From: Caulifigura coniformis
GTDB taxonomy: Bacteria; Planctomycetota; Planctomycetia; Planctomycetales; Planctomycetaceae
DNA: 64,000 nucleotides
NCBI RefSeq assembly: GCF_007745175.1
Contig: NZ_CP036271.1
Span: forward strand, 2,926,314 to 2,990,313
Reading direction: 5' to 3'
Shown here: piece after piece, positions 1 through 9,077 of the stretch
Position numbering within the stretch: position 1 is the stretch's first letter
Layout of the letters: each line of letters starts with the position of its first letter
The notes under the pieces: generated by a model
Seen by the model: only the letters and a program-made list of their open reading frames with translations
The model's database searches: none
Told to the model about the DNA's origin: nothing
Program-made: the position numbers and the translations under genes

Positions 1-1255
<1,255 letters not shown>

Positions 1256-1403
1256 ATTTGAATTCTCGTCTTGCACGCAGTTCAGTTCTCCGGAACTGAA
1301 ACACGCTCGACAGACCCAAATGCTCAATGAGTTGAAAAACCACGCTTGTGCAATCGCCATTGTAATACCGCGTGCGGCAGTCCTGACCGGCTGCCGTACG
1401 ATT

Positions 1404-1512
1404 TCCGGTGACTTTACCCGTAAGGCCACACTCGTTCCCATTCCGAACACGATCGTTAAGCTTGCGGGGCCGATGATAGTGCCGAAAGGCGTGAAAGTAG
1501 GTCATCGCCGGA
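1404..1512 (+). rRNA. rrf: 5S ribosomal RNA
   Basis: The core CCCATTCCGAACACG and the downstream AAGCTTGCGGGGCCGATGAT are typical of 5S rRNA. The ends are set by helix I: TCCGGTGA at 1404 pairs with TCGCCGGA ending at 1512. The gene lies directly after 23S and is followed by a strong intrinsic terminator, so it is the last gene of the rRNA transcript. The exact ends could be off by a few bases. Confidence 0.92.
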
Positions 1513-1522
1513 GCCTTTCAAT

Positions 1523-1559
1523 AACCCGCGTCGAACATCAGTTCGACGCGGGTTTTTTT
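1523..1559 (+). terminator. Intrinsic terminator of the rRNA operon
   Basis: A perfect 14-bp stem (AACCCGCGTCGAAC at 1523-1536 pairing with 1541-1554), a four-base ATCA loop and a run of seven or more T. It is the strongest terminator shape in the window and sits directly downstream of 5S rRNA. Confidence 0.95.
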
Positions 1560-1601
1560 GTGCGCGCAGCACACTGATCTCCCGCGAAATGAACTCGTCC
1601 C

Positions 1602-2255
1602 ATGATTTCGATTCAATTGCCTTCAATCCATCGATTCCTGGTGTTGGTCGCATCGGCCGCAGCTCTGTCGGCCTCCAGCTTCAGCCAGGCGTCCGAGATC
1701 CTGGTGAAGAAGACCGACGACTTCCGTCGGCTCACTCGGAACATTCAGCCAGGGGATGTTGTAATTCTCGAGCGAGGAGAATGGGCCGATGCTCGGATCC
1801 ACCTGCATGCCGAAGGTTCGGAATCGAAACCCGTTCTGATTCGGGCCGAGGTTCCAGGCGAGACAGTTCTTTCCGGGAAGTCCGAAGTAAGGATTTCGGG
1901 CCGCCATGTGATCGTGGACGGAATTGTTTTCACAGATCCGAAGGGAGTGTCCGACCTGGTCGCGTTCCGCACGGACAGCAGGCGACTGGCCAATGACTGT
2001 GTTCTCCGGAATTGCAGCGTCACGGATTCAGGGCCCGTCAATCAGGAGCTGTCGTCGCGCTGGGTTTCGATCTACGGTGCCCGAAATCGCGTTGAGAATT
2101 GTTTGTTTTCTGGCAAACGCGATGTCGGAGCGACGCTCGTGGTCTGGGTTGGCGACGTTCCCGGGGAACATCGAATCCGGAGAAACTGGTTCGGTCCGCG
2201 GAAGCCTCTCGGAAAAAATGGCGGGGAGACGATCCGCGTTGGGACCAGCGACTGA
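1602..2255 (+). pseudogene. Polysaccharide lyase family 6 (chondroitinase B/alginate lyase-like), 3' truncated by IS
   Basis: Encodes a signal peptide (about residues 1-29, ending SFSQA) and the first parallel beta-helix turns of a PL6-type lyase. Typical family strings are seen: IQPGDVVILERGEW, IVDGIVFTDP, RVENCLFSGK and the ending NGGETIRVGTSD. PL6 enzymes cleave acidic polysaccharides such as alginate or dermatan sulfate in the periplasm or outside the cell, and are usually over 400 residues; only 217 remain. The stop codon TGA is the first triplet of the IS terminal inverted repeat at 2253, so the truncation point equals the element boundary. The catalytic region is missing and the fragment is almost certainly inactive. 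The family assignment rests on motif recognition by eye. Confidence 0.82.
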
Positions 2256-2264
2256 CCTGCCCCC
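2253..2264 (+). repeat. IS terminal inverted repeat, transposase 3' side
   Basis: TGACCTGCCCCC, the exact reverse complement of 3532-3543. Its first triplet acts as the stop codon of the disrupted lyase gene. Confidence 0.9.
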
Positions 2265-2281
2265 ACGGACGCTACCAACCT

Positions 2282-3160
2282 CTAACTTAAAGACCCGCTT
2301 GTCAAAGGATCCGCTGCAGAGGCCTGCTGGAGCGCAGCGGAAGCAGGCCTCTGCAGCGGGCGCACCTCCGGGGCCGGGGGACGATACCCCAGTGAGCTAT
2401 GCGGCCTGATGGTGTTGTATTCCACACGCCACCGCTCGATCAGCACCTTCGCCTCCAGCAGGGTCTCGAACACTTCCCGATCGAGCAGCTCGTCACGCAG
2501 CTTCCCGTTGAACGACTCCACATAGCCGTTCTCCCACGGACTGCCGGGCTCGATGAACAACGTCTTCACGCGAACCCTCCTCAGCCAGTCCTGAACGGCA
2601 GTGGCTGTGAACTCAGGACCGTTGTCGGAACGAATGTGCTGCGGAACGCCTCGGCAGACGAACAGGCCGCTGAGTCGCTCCAGGACGTCTTCGCTGGTCA
2701 GCTTTCTGGCCACGTCGATCGCCAGGCACTCCCTCGTGAACTCGTCGATGACGGTCAGCATCCGGACCGGCCGACCATCGTGCGTCCGGGTCTGCACGAA
2801 GTCATAGCTCCAGACGTGATCCCGGTGCGCTGGCCGCAGCCGGACGCAGGATCCGTCGTTGAAGCACAGCCGCTTCCGTTTCGGCTGACGTTTGGGAACC
2901 TTCAGGCCTTCCTGTCGCCACAGGCGTTCCACCCGCTTGTGATTGACCTTCCAGCCATCCCGCCGCAGCAGGGCCGTGACCCGGCGATAGCCGTACCGGC
3001 CGTACTGCGTCGCCAGAGCGACCATGTCCCGGATCAGGCGAGGTTCCTCATTCGGAACGTGGGCCTGGCGGCGTTGGGTGGATCTCATCTGCCCCAGCAC
3101 ACGACAGGCTCGACGCTCTGAGACGTGTTCGATGCCCAGCGAATTGCGGACGTACGCCAC
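2282..3160 (-). CDS. IS3-family transposase OrfB (DDE integrase domain)
   Basis: Catalytic subunit of the IS3-family transposase. It has an N-terminal HTH_21-like region (RYGYRRVTALLRRDGW, KRVERLWR) and an rve integrase core. The DDE triad is visible: D in WSYDFVQT, D in RSDNGPEF, E in ENGYVESFNGKLRDELL. The C-terminus has the usual NTIRPHSSLGYRPPAPE. The frame is open upstream of this GTG, to 3190, where a -1 slip at GGGAAAC in orfA would give the fusion joint LLSPAKRRQAV; the full transposase is therefore probably OrfAB (2282-3462). A 17-bp inverted repeat (2312-2328 with 2342-2358) lies inside the last codons, an odd feature of this copy. Confidence 0.95.
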   Translation of the reverse strand: MAYVRNSLGIEHVSERRACRVLGQMRSTQRRQAHVPNEEPRLIRDMVALATQYGRYGYRRVTALLRRDGWKVNHKRVERLWRQEGLKVPKRQPKRKRLCFNDGSCVRLRPAHRDHVWSYDFVQTRTHDGRPVRMLTVIDEFTRECLAIDVARKLTSEDVLERLSGLFVCRGVPQHIRSDNGPEFTATAVQDWLRRVRVKTLFIEPGSPWENGYVESFNGKLRDELLDREVFETLLEAKVLIERWRVEYNTIRPHSSLGYRPPAPEVRPLQRPASAALQQASAADPLTSGSLS

Positions 3161-3183
3161 GGCCTGGCGCCGCTTCGCCGGGC

Positions 3184-3462
3184 TCAGAAGTTTCCCGAGG
3201 CGGCCTCCCGCAGGATGGCCTTGTCGAGCTCCGCATCGGCCAGGAGCCGCTTGAGCCGGGCGTTTTCCTTCTCGAGCTCCTTGAGCCGCTTGGCCTGATC
3301 CATCTTCAGTCCACCGTACTCCTTCTTCCAGCGGTAGTACGTCTGCTCGGTGACGCCAATCTTCTTGGCGGCGACGGCGACCGTCGCTCCCTGAGCGATC
3401 TCGACCTCGGCTTCTCGAAGCTTGGGGATGATCTGCTCAGCGCCAAATCGTTTCCTCGCCAT
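3184..3462 (-). CDS. IS3-family transposase OrfA (HTH_Tnp_1)
   Basis: A 92-residue DNA-binding subunit. The helix-turn-helix covers about residues 5-50 (EQIIPKLREAE, AAKKIGVTEQTYYRWKKEYGG) and is followed by a leucine-zipper-like coiled coil (RLKELEKENARLKRLLADAELDK) and the standard end ILREAASGNF. Length and order match IS407-group OrfA proteins. The last codons before the stop (GGA AAC TTC TGA) contain the heptamer G GGA AAC in phase at 3196-3190, a classical -1 slippery site. Slippage there enters the OrfB frame directly. Confidence 0.95.
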   Translation of the reverse strand: MARKRFGAEQIIPKLREAEVEIAQGATVAVAAKKIGVTEQTYYRWKKEYGGLKMDQAKRLKELEKENARLKRLLADAELDKAILREAASGNF

Positions 3463-3479
3463 GACCTTGCCTCCTCCCG

Positions 3480-3905
3480 GTGAAGGTCCACGTTCGAGGC
3501 AGAATCTACCCGAACTGTGGACTCGTTGAAGGGGGGCAGGTCACCTGTATGGCGATGCTGCCCCAGGAAAAGCAGCTTGTCGACGATCTTCAGGGCAAGC
3601 CGTTTCAGATGCTGTCCGTCTGCAACGATCCGACGTTGGAATCCGCCCGGGCGACGGCGGCCGAGAAGGGGATGACCTGGCCGAACTGGTTCGACGGCGA
3701 GGCCTGGACGACGGAGGCCGCTGGTCTGTCCAGGGACGAAACCGGGATTCGGCCTGCGGGCGCGATTGCCAGGCAATGGAATGTGAGAGGTTGGCCGACG
3801 ATCTATGTGCTTGACGAGAAGGGCATGATCCGGGCCAGGCATCTGCGCGGCGAAGGATTGAACGCGATGGTTCATCAACTGGTCGCGGCTCTGGAAAACC
3901 GATGA
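3480..3905 (+). pseudogene. Thioredoxin-like (TlpA/redoxin-type) protein, 5' truncated by IS
   Basis: Host coding sequence resumes at 3544, right after the IS end, with P-C-MAMLPQEKQLVDDLQ; the open frame back to the GTG at 3480 is IS DNA. The Cys looks like the second cysteine of a WCGPC active site (family pattern WCGPCMAM-P-E), so the element removed the signal peptide, the N-terminal half and the first catalytic Cys. The remainder keeps the fold's later strands: FQMLSVCNDP, WPNWFDGE, IARQWNVRGWPTIYVLDEKG (cis-Pro loop) and a final helix. Such planctomycete proteins are usually secreted redoxins, sometimes at the C-terminus of larger proteins. Redox function should be lost. Transcription could only come from within the IS. 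Confidence 0.8.
3532..3543 (-). repeat. IS terminal inverted repeat, transposase 5' side
   Basis: GGGGGCAGGTCA on the plus strand, the exact complement of 2253-2264. The next bases (CCTGT) resume a broken thioredoxin-fold gene. Confidence 0.9.
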
Positions 3906-3929
3906 GGCGCGAGTGCCCGCCGCACTTCG

Positions 3930-4955
3930 TCAGGTTCCCGCGTACTTGGGGATCGAAGGCTCGGGAACTTCCTGCAGCAGGCGGGTGACGATGTCTTCGC
4001 TCGCCATTCCTTCGGCCTGGGCTTGGAAGTTGACGGACAGGCGGTGACGGAGGACCGGGATGGCGACATGGCGGACGTCGTCGAAGGAAACGGCCGCGCG
4101 GCCATCCATTGCGGCCACGGCACGAGCTCCCTGGATGAGGTATTGGCCGGCCCGCGGGCCGGCGCCCCAGTCGACAAGTTCCTTGATGAACTGCGGAGAG
4201 GCTCCGTCGCCCGGCCGCGTCGCCCGGACGAGGCGGGCGATGTAGTTGATCATCAGCGGCGCGACTTCAATCTGCGTGATCTGTTTCTGCAGATAGAGGA
4301 TCGACTTCGCCGAGAGCACCTTGCGGACCTCGGCTTTCTCGCCGCTCGTCGTGGAAGTCAGGATCCGTTCTTCTTCTTCCAGCTTCGGATAGTCGACCTT
4401 CACATTGAACATGAATCGGTCGAGCTGGGCTTCCGGCAGCGGATAGGTCCCTTCCTGCTCGATCGGATTCTGCGTCGCGATGACGAAAAACGGTTCCGGC
4501 AGCTTGTACGTTTCCTGCCCGACGGTGACTTCGCGTTCCTGCATCGCCTGCAGCAGGGCGGCCTGCGTTTTCGGCGGCGTCCGGTTGATTTCGTCCGCGA
4601 GGAGAACGTTCGTAAACACTGGTCCCTGCACGAACCGGAATTCGCGCCGTCCTCCGTCTCCCTCTTCGAGGACGTTGGTCCCGGTAATGTCCGAGGGCAT
4701 CAGGTCGGGGGTGAACTGGATGCGCTTGAACTGCACATCGAGGATGCGGGCGATCGTGCTGACGACGAGAGTCTTCGCGAGACCAGGGACGCCGACGAGA
4801 AGGCAGTGGCCGCCAGTGAAAATGGCGGCAAGGATCTGTTCGATCACCGCGTCCTGCCCGACGACGACCTTGTGCAGCTCGTCGATCATCAACTCGCGGT
4901 GCTTTTTGAACTTCTCAAGGAAGTCGTCAAAGTCGCGTTTGGGTTCCGGAGGCAT
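3930..4955 (-). CDS. MoxR-family AAA+ ATPase
   Basis: A MoxR chaperone-like AAA+ ATPase of about 341 residues. Seen: Walker A region LLVGVPGLAKT, Walker B LLADEINR, sensor region FFVIATQNPIEQEGTYPLPEAQLDRF, and the C-terminal lid (GPRAGQYLIQGARAVA, HRLSVNFQAQAEG). MoxR proteins typically help assemble or activate metalloproteins and von Willebrand factor A-domain complexes, and sit beside DUF58 and VWA genes. Here no such partner is adjacent, since the next DNA downstream holds the convergent broken redoxin. The frame is open 74 codons further upstream, but that extension is unlike the family, so the ATG at 4955 (MPPEPKRDFDDF) is preferred. Confidence 0.93.
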   Translation of the reverse strand: MPPEPKRDFDDFLEKFKKHRELMIDELHKVVVGQDAVIEQILAAIFTGGHCLLVGVPGLAKTLVVSTIARILDVQFKRIQFTPDLMPSDITGTNVLEEGDGGRREFRFVQGPVFTNVLLADEINRTPPKTQAALLQAMQEREVTVGQETYKLPEPFFVIATQNPIEQEGTYPLPEAQLDRFMFNVKVDYPKLEEEERILTSTTSGEKAEVRKVLSAKSILYLQKQITQIEVAPLMINYIARLVRATRPGDGASPQFIKELVDWGAGPRAGQYLIQGARAVAAMDGRAAVSFDDVRHVAIPVLRHRLSVNFQAQAEGMASEDIVTRLLQEVPEPSIPKYAGT

Positions 4956-5239
4956 CAGTCCGCGCAGAAAGGGAATCGGGGCTGCGAATCGCTGGTGCGG
5001 TTGTCGTGAATCGCGCGGGGCCTGACAAGGCTGGCCACCTCGGCGCCGAGCTGTTGGGGCACAAGAAACCTCGTCGAATACGGAGTGCAGTTCGCAGTCC
5101 TGCACCTGCGATTTCGCCAAGAGGAGTGAAAATCTGTTAAAACCCGCGCGGAATCTGTTTGCTACTGACTGGAGCAAAATGCTACAGTTCGAGCGGCTGA
5201 AAGCTTTTCAGCGCGGCAGGCCAACCCTGGAGCTGATTT

Positions 5240-6253
5240 ATGGCGTCGATTCGCAGCCGCGCTTGCGCGCGGAAGTGCCGTCAGGAGCGACGGTCGGGCT
5301 TTACTCTTATCGAACTTCTGGTCGTCATCGCGATCATCGGGCTTCTGGTTTCGATGTTGATGCCTGCCGTTCAGAGGGCTCGAGAAGCGGCGCGGCGGAG
5401 CTCCTGCATCAACAACATGCGCCAGCTGGGACTGGCCGCGCACAACTACCTGTCGACTCACCGCGTCCTTCCTTCGGGCTACATCCAGCAGCAGGGGGCG
5501 TGCGATTACCTGATCTCGCCGTTCAACGAACCGCTGATCGCGCCGATCTCGAATGTTCCCCCGGTGCCGCCGGCTCCATCGGCCTATGACCCTCTCAGCA
5601 AGACGATCCAGATTCGCGAATGGGCGCTGAACCCCGAGTGGGGCTGGCATGCCCTGCTGCTGCCGCAGATGGATCAGACGACGATCCAGATCAACTACAA
5701 CGTGCCAAAGAACGATCCGACGAACTGGCAGATGTGCCAGGTGCCGATCGAGCCGTATATCTGTCCGAGCGCCGCGTATCCTTCCTCGCGCCCGGCCAAC
5801 CTCGGGTACACGAGCTATCGTGGGAACCTCGGCTGGTGGCCGACGCTCGATTCGATGGGACAGCCGATGACTCCCTTGAACAACGGGGCATTCTTCGGAA
5901 ACAGCGCGCTGTCCGATCGTGACTTCACCGACGGCACCTCGAACACGCTCATGTTCGGTGAGACCCTGTTCGGCGGCTTCTGGAACGATCGGTATTCCTG
6001 CTGTGCGCGCGCCCGCGACGACATGGGCAACTCGAATTTCGACACCTACTGGAACGTGCCGACGAATCCTTCACCCTGTCCGCAGCCTCCGACGGTCGCG
6101 CACCTGTTCGGATTCGGCAGCTATCACGGCGATGTCTCGGTGTTCACGCTGGCCGACGGCTCAGCACGCACCATCGCCAAGAATCTCGACACGGAGACCT
6201 TCCGCGCCCTGTGCACGAGGAATGGTCGCGAGCCGATCATGAATGCGTTCTGA
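5240..6253 (+). CDS. DUF1559 protein with type IV pilin-like N-terminus
   Basis: A 337-residue planctomycete DUF1559 protein. A basic N-terminus leads to a prepilin-type signal, with cleavage expected after Gly in [19 protein letters not shown], and a hydrophobic helix. The usual [24 protein letters not shown] motif and the globular domain follow. The family's near-end signature is seen as [26 protein letters not shown]. Planctomycetes carry many paralogues; their role is unproven, and a secreted pseudopilin or surface protein is inferred. The start has GGAG about 7 bases upstream. The gene is divergent from the MoxR gene and followed by a terminator hairpin. Confidence 0.93.
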   Translation: MASIRSRACARKCRQERRSGFTLIELLVVIAIIGLLVSMLMPAVQRAREAARRSSCINNMRQLGLAAHNYLSTHRVLPSGYIQQQGACDYLISPFNEPLIAPISNVPPVPPAPSAYDPLSKTIQIREWALNPEWGWHALLLPQMDQTTIQINYNVPKNDPTNWQMCQVPIEPYICPSAAYPSSRPANLGYTSYRGNLGWWPTLDSMGQPMTPLNNGAFFGNSALSDRDFTDGTSNTLMFGETLFGGFWNDRYSCCARARDDMGNSNFDTYWNVPTNPSPCPQPPTVAHLFGFGSYHGDVSVFTLADGSARTIAKNLDTETFRALCTRNGREPIMNAF

Positions 6254-6302
6254 GCATGCAGGCCCCGGGCTTGCCATCCTGCTCTGCGTCACGTTGAAAT
6301 CG

Positions 6303-6335
6303 GAAGCCCGGCCCTGACAGGGACCGGGCTTCTTT
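6303..6335 (+). terminator. Intrinsic terminator after the DUF1559 gene
   Basis: Stem GAAGCCCGG (6303-6311) with CCGGGCTTC (6324-6332), further inner pairing CCC/GGG, then a short TTT run. It lies 50 bases after the stop codon. Confidence 0.7.
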
Positions 6336-6361
6336 CGTGTCATCCCCTGTGGGCCGGGCTG

Positions 6362-7495
6362 ATGTCTGCACTGAATCCTTCCGACATTTCGCCGGAGACG
6401 CTCAATCTGGTGAGGCTGTCGCTGGTACCCGGCATCGGACCGCGCATTGCGAGCGATCTTCTCGAGAGGTTCGGTACCGCGTCGGCCGTGTTCGAGGCGA
6501 ACGGAGCGGAACTCCTCTCCATTCCGTCCGTGAAGCCGAAAGTATCTGCCGCCATCACGGCGGCGCGCAGCGACGGCGCTGCCGAGGCGGAAATTGAGGA
6601 ATGCGGTCGCCGTGGGATCTCGCTGATTCCGCGAGGCTCCACCCTCTATTCCAGGATGCTGGCGGAGACTCACGATCCGCCGGCGCTCTTGTATTGCCGT
6701 GGAGCGATCCTGCCGCAGGATGACCTCGCCGTCGCCATCGTGGGGTCGCGACACTGCACGCTGTACGGCCGGCAGATGGCGGAGAAGCTCGCCGGCGGGC
6801 TCGCGCGGGCCGGCGTGACCATCATCAGCGGCCTGGCGCGCGGGATCGATGCGTGCGCGCATCGGGGAGCACTCGACGCAGGGGGGCGCACGATCGCCGT
6901 GTGTGCCCCCGGGCTGAATACAGTCTACCCGCCGGAACATGCCGAACTGGCGGTCGAGATCGCGGCAAGCGGAGCTTTGCTCAGTGAATCTCCACTCGCC
7001 CGAGAGGCGCGGCCCGGCCTGTTCCCCCAGCGGAATCGGATCATCTCCGGACTTTCGCTGGGGGTGATCATTGTGGAAGCGGGCCGCCGGAGCGGCGCGC
7101 TGCACACGTCACGCCACGCAATGGAGCAGGGGAGGGACGTCTTCGCGGTCCCCGGGCGGATCGACAGTCTCCCGAGCCAGGGATGCCACGATCTGATCCG
7201 GGACGGCGTTCCGCTGATTCGCGGAGTCGATGATGTGCTCGAAGCCCTCGCTCCGCTGATGAAGCCCGTGCGCCGCGAAACAGGAGAAGTGGTGCAGTCG
7301 CCGCGCGAGCTGTTGCTGAACGAGATCGAAACGCTCGTGCTGAACCAAGTGACGCAGGAGGCGCAGCACGTTGATTCGCTGCTGCCGGTCGATGGCCTCG
7401 AGCCGTCGCAACTGCTGGCGACGCTGACGATCCTCGAGATGAAGCGGCTCGTCCGACGCCTGCCCGGAGGCTTCGTCGTGAGAAGCCCCTACTGA
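6362..7495 (+). CDS. dprA: DNA processing protein DprA/Smf
   Basis: A 377-residue DprA. It protects incoming single-stranded DNA and loads RecA during natural transformation. The N-terminal SAM/HhH-like region (LSLVPGIGPRIASDLLERFG) is followed by the Rossmann-fold core: VAIVGSRHCTLYGRQMAEKLA, ISGLARGIDACAHRGAL, LLSESPL, PQRNRIISGLSLGVIIVEAGRRSGALHTSRHAMEQGRDVFAVPG. A C-terminal winged-helix-like domain (about residues 310-377) ends in LVRRLPGGFVVRSPY. All key motifs are intact and the length is normal. It lies alone between a terminator and a convergent gene, with no topA next to it. Confidence 0.96.
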   Translation: MSALNPSDISPETLNLVRLSLVPGIGPRIASDLLERFGTASAVFEANGAELLSIPSVKPKVSAAITAARSDGAAEAEIEECGRRGISLIPRGSTLYSRMLAETHDPPALLYCRGAILPQDDLAVAIVGSRHCTLYGRQMAEKLAGGLARAGVTIISGLARGIDACAHRGALDAGGRTIAVCAPGLNTVYPPEHAELAVEIAASGALLSESPLAREARPGLFPQRNRIISGLSLGVIIVEAGRRSGALHTSRHAMEQGRDVFAVPGRIDSLPSQGCHDLIRDGVPLIRGVDDVLEALAPLMKPVRRETGEVVQSPRELLLNEIETLVLNQVTQEAQHVDSLLPVDGLEPSQLLATLTILEMKRLVRRLPGGFVVRSPY

Positions 7496-7555
7496 GATCT
7501 GCCTGCATCACGACCGGTCGCGGGAAGGACGTGCCCGGAAGCGGTCGGGACCGAC

Positions 7556-8623
7556 TTACCGCACCATCCGGTAGTCTTCGTTTGCGCGGCTGAAGTCCAG
7601 GTCGGCGAACTGCTGCTGCACCTGGATGTCGGTATACATGTAGTGCTCGATCAGCGATTCCTCATCGAGCTTGGCCGGATCGGCGTCCTGGGCCCAGGTG
7701 AAGTTCATGACGCTCACGGGCATCGACAGTTGCTTGTCGATCAGGATCTCCGACTTGCGATAGTCGGGGGAATATTCGGCCGAGTCGTACTGCACGACAC
7801 ACCGGTAGCACGGACGGCCGTCGAATTCTGCGTCGTCACGCAACTCACAGTGGAATCCCTTGCCGCTTTCGACGGCGGCCTTCTGGTACTGGAGAATCCG
7901 TTCAGCCGCCTTCAGGAGCCCGACCATCGTGCAGGGATGCCGCGACTGCGACATGGCTAGTCCGCTGGAGGGATCGAGCGAGAGAGTTCCGAGCCGACCT
8001 TTGAGGCCGCCCGCTTTCACCAGCATCTTGCCTTCGTTCTGGCCTTCCACCCAGATCACCTGCTGGCCCGTCTGGCCGGACCGCCACTTCATGTAAATGC
8101 TCAGCGGCTCGTGACGAAGTTTCAGGGAGATCTGCTGCACCTGGCTGAGGTCGCCGCCGATGCGTTCCTGTTTCGTGAAGGTGGCCATGTAGTCGGGAAT
8201 CTTCCCGAACTGCGCAACCCCTTTCTCGATGATCTCGATGTTTTTCTGCAGCGCCGGCAGTCCCGTCAGCACGCCGCTGTCGACAGTCGCTGCGACAGGC
8301 AGAGCCTCGACCACCGGAGTCGCTGCGGCGCCCGTCGCCATCGCGACGGTGGTGGCAGCGGCCTGGACGGCAACGGGATGGGGTTCGAGTCCATCGGCCA
8401 TCGGGGCCGGGGCCGACACGGTGACGACCGGCTTGAGCAGGCGCGGGGCCGGGATCGCGATCGTGGCTTCGGCGCTCTCCAGGATGGCGAGCGGTTCCGA
8501 CCCGGCGGGCACGGGGTCCGTGCTCAGATTCACGGCGGCCAGAGTCAGGAAAGCGACTCCGGCGGCCTGAATGTTGGGCTGACGAATTCCTTTGCCGGCG
8601 AGAACGCGCATCCGTCGCATCAT
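7556..8623 (-). CDS. DUF1571 domain protein, probably exported
   Basis: A planctomycete protein of about 355 residues. A short basic stretch (MMRRMRVLAGKGIRQ) and a hydrophobic segment (AAGVAFLTLAAVNL) look like a signal or anchor; an Ala/Val/Pro-rich linker follows. The DUF1571 domain starts near residue 120: IPDYMATFTKQERI, SIYMKWRSGQTGQQVIWVEG, SGKGFHCELRD, RKSEILIDKQLSMPVSVMNF. Its function is not established; the fold is expected to resemble LolA-type lipoprotein carriers (inference). The frame extends 24 codons further upstream, but the double ATG at 8623/8620 before the basic segment is the better start. The gene is convergent with dprA. Confidence 0.85.
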   Translation of the reverse strand: MMRRMRVLAGKGIRQPNIQAAGVAFLTLAAVNLSTDPVPAGSEPLAILESAEATIAIPAPRLLKPVVTVSAPAPMADGLEPHPVAVQAAATTVAMATGAAATPVVEALPVAATVDSGVLTGLPALQKNIEIIEKGVAQFGKIPDYMATFTKQERIGGDLSQVQQISLKLRHEPLSIYMKWRSGQTGQQVIWVEGQNEGKMLVKAGGLKGRLGTLSLDPSSGLAMSQSRHPCTMVGLLKAAERILQYQKAAVESGKGFHCELRDDAEFDGRPCYRCVVQYDSAEYSPDYRKSEILIDKQLSMPVSVMNFTWAQDADPAKLDEESLIEHYMYTDIQVQQQFADLDFSRANEDYRMVR

Positions 8624-9077
8624 CCCTGGATCCTCAAGCACCGCTGGACGACCGCTTTGAGACGGGCCGGCGGACAAACCGCGCGAGACTTCCATACCTC
8701 AGCGAAGGCGGTGCTCCCCAATGGCATCGGCCTGCAAGCCGCAACTCTGGCAGGAATTTCCGATGGGCATCCGCAACCCGATCGTTAGTGCGAAGAGTCA
8801 ACGGCCGTTGACTCTTCGCAGACTGCCTAAACTGCAGGGTGCAGAAATGGCGGTCGGGCAATCAGGTCGGGCCGTCTCCGTCACCCAGGCCAACAGCAAT
8901 CCCGTTCGGCGGATGGCTCGCGCACGAAGTCTGAAGTGGTGATCAGAAAAGAGTTTGCGAAACGGTCCGATTTTGGAATGTGCGTGTAAACCGACCTGTT
9001 CGGAAATGCGTTTCGATTGAGAATGATGGGTACAGGTTGTGCGGATGCTTTGCGGCGGAAAGTGAGGACTTCAGACA
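8624..9077. other. 454-bp divergent intergenic region
   Basis: Lies between the DUF1571 gene (minus) and the YugP-like peptidase gene (plus), and must hold both promoters. A perfect 32-bp palindrome sits at 8789-8820. A good ribosome binding site (GGAAAGTGAGGAC) precedes the ATG at 9078. No further gene was recognised. Confidence 0.6.
8789..8820. repeat. Perfect 32-bp palindrome
   Basis: Half-site TGCGAAGAGTCAACGG (8789-8804) is followed at once by its exact complement (8805-8820), with no spacer and no T-run. It could be an operator or a dispersed palindromic element; a terminator role is unlikely without a loop or U-tract. Confidence 0.9.

Larger units (their letters stand above)
2253..3543 (-). 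mobile_element. IS3-family (IS407-like) insertion sequence, 1291 bp, transposase on minus strand
   Basis: Bounded by 12-bp perfect inverted repeats TGACCTGCCCCC (2253-2264, and its complement at 3532-3543). It carries the IS3-family pair orfA and orfB in overlapping frames. The size is normal for the family and both frames look intact, so the copy may be active. Flanking bases CGAC (left) and CCTG (right) do not match, so there is no target site duplication. The left flank is a lyase gene and the right flank a thioredoxin-fold gene, each broken exactly at the element end. This suggests an adjacent deletion or recombination between two copies rather than a simple insertion. Confidence 0.93.

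Noticed and set aside
3544-3547. Target site duplication of the IS
   Set aside because: The four bases CCTG do not match the left flank CGAC, nor do 3-base or 5-base alternatives.
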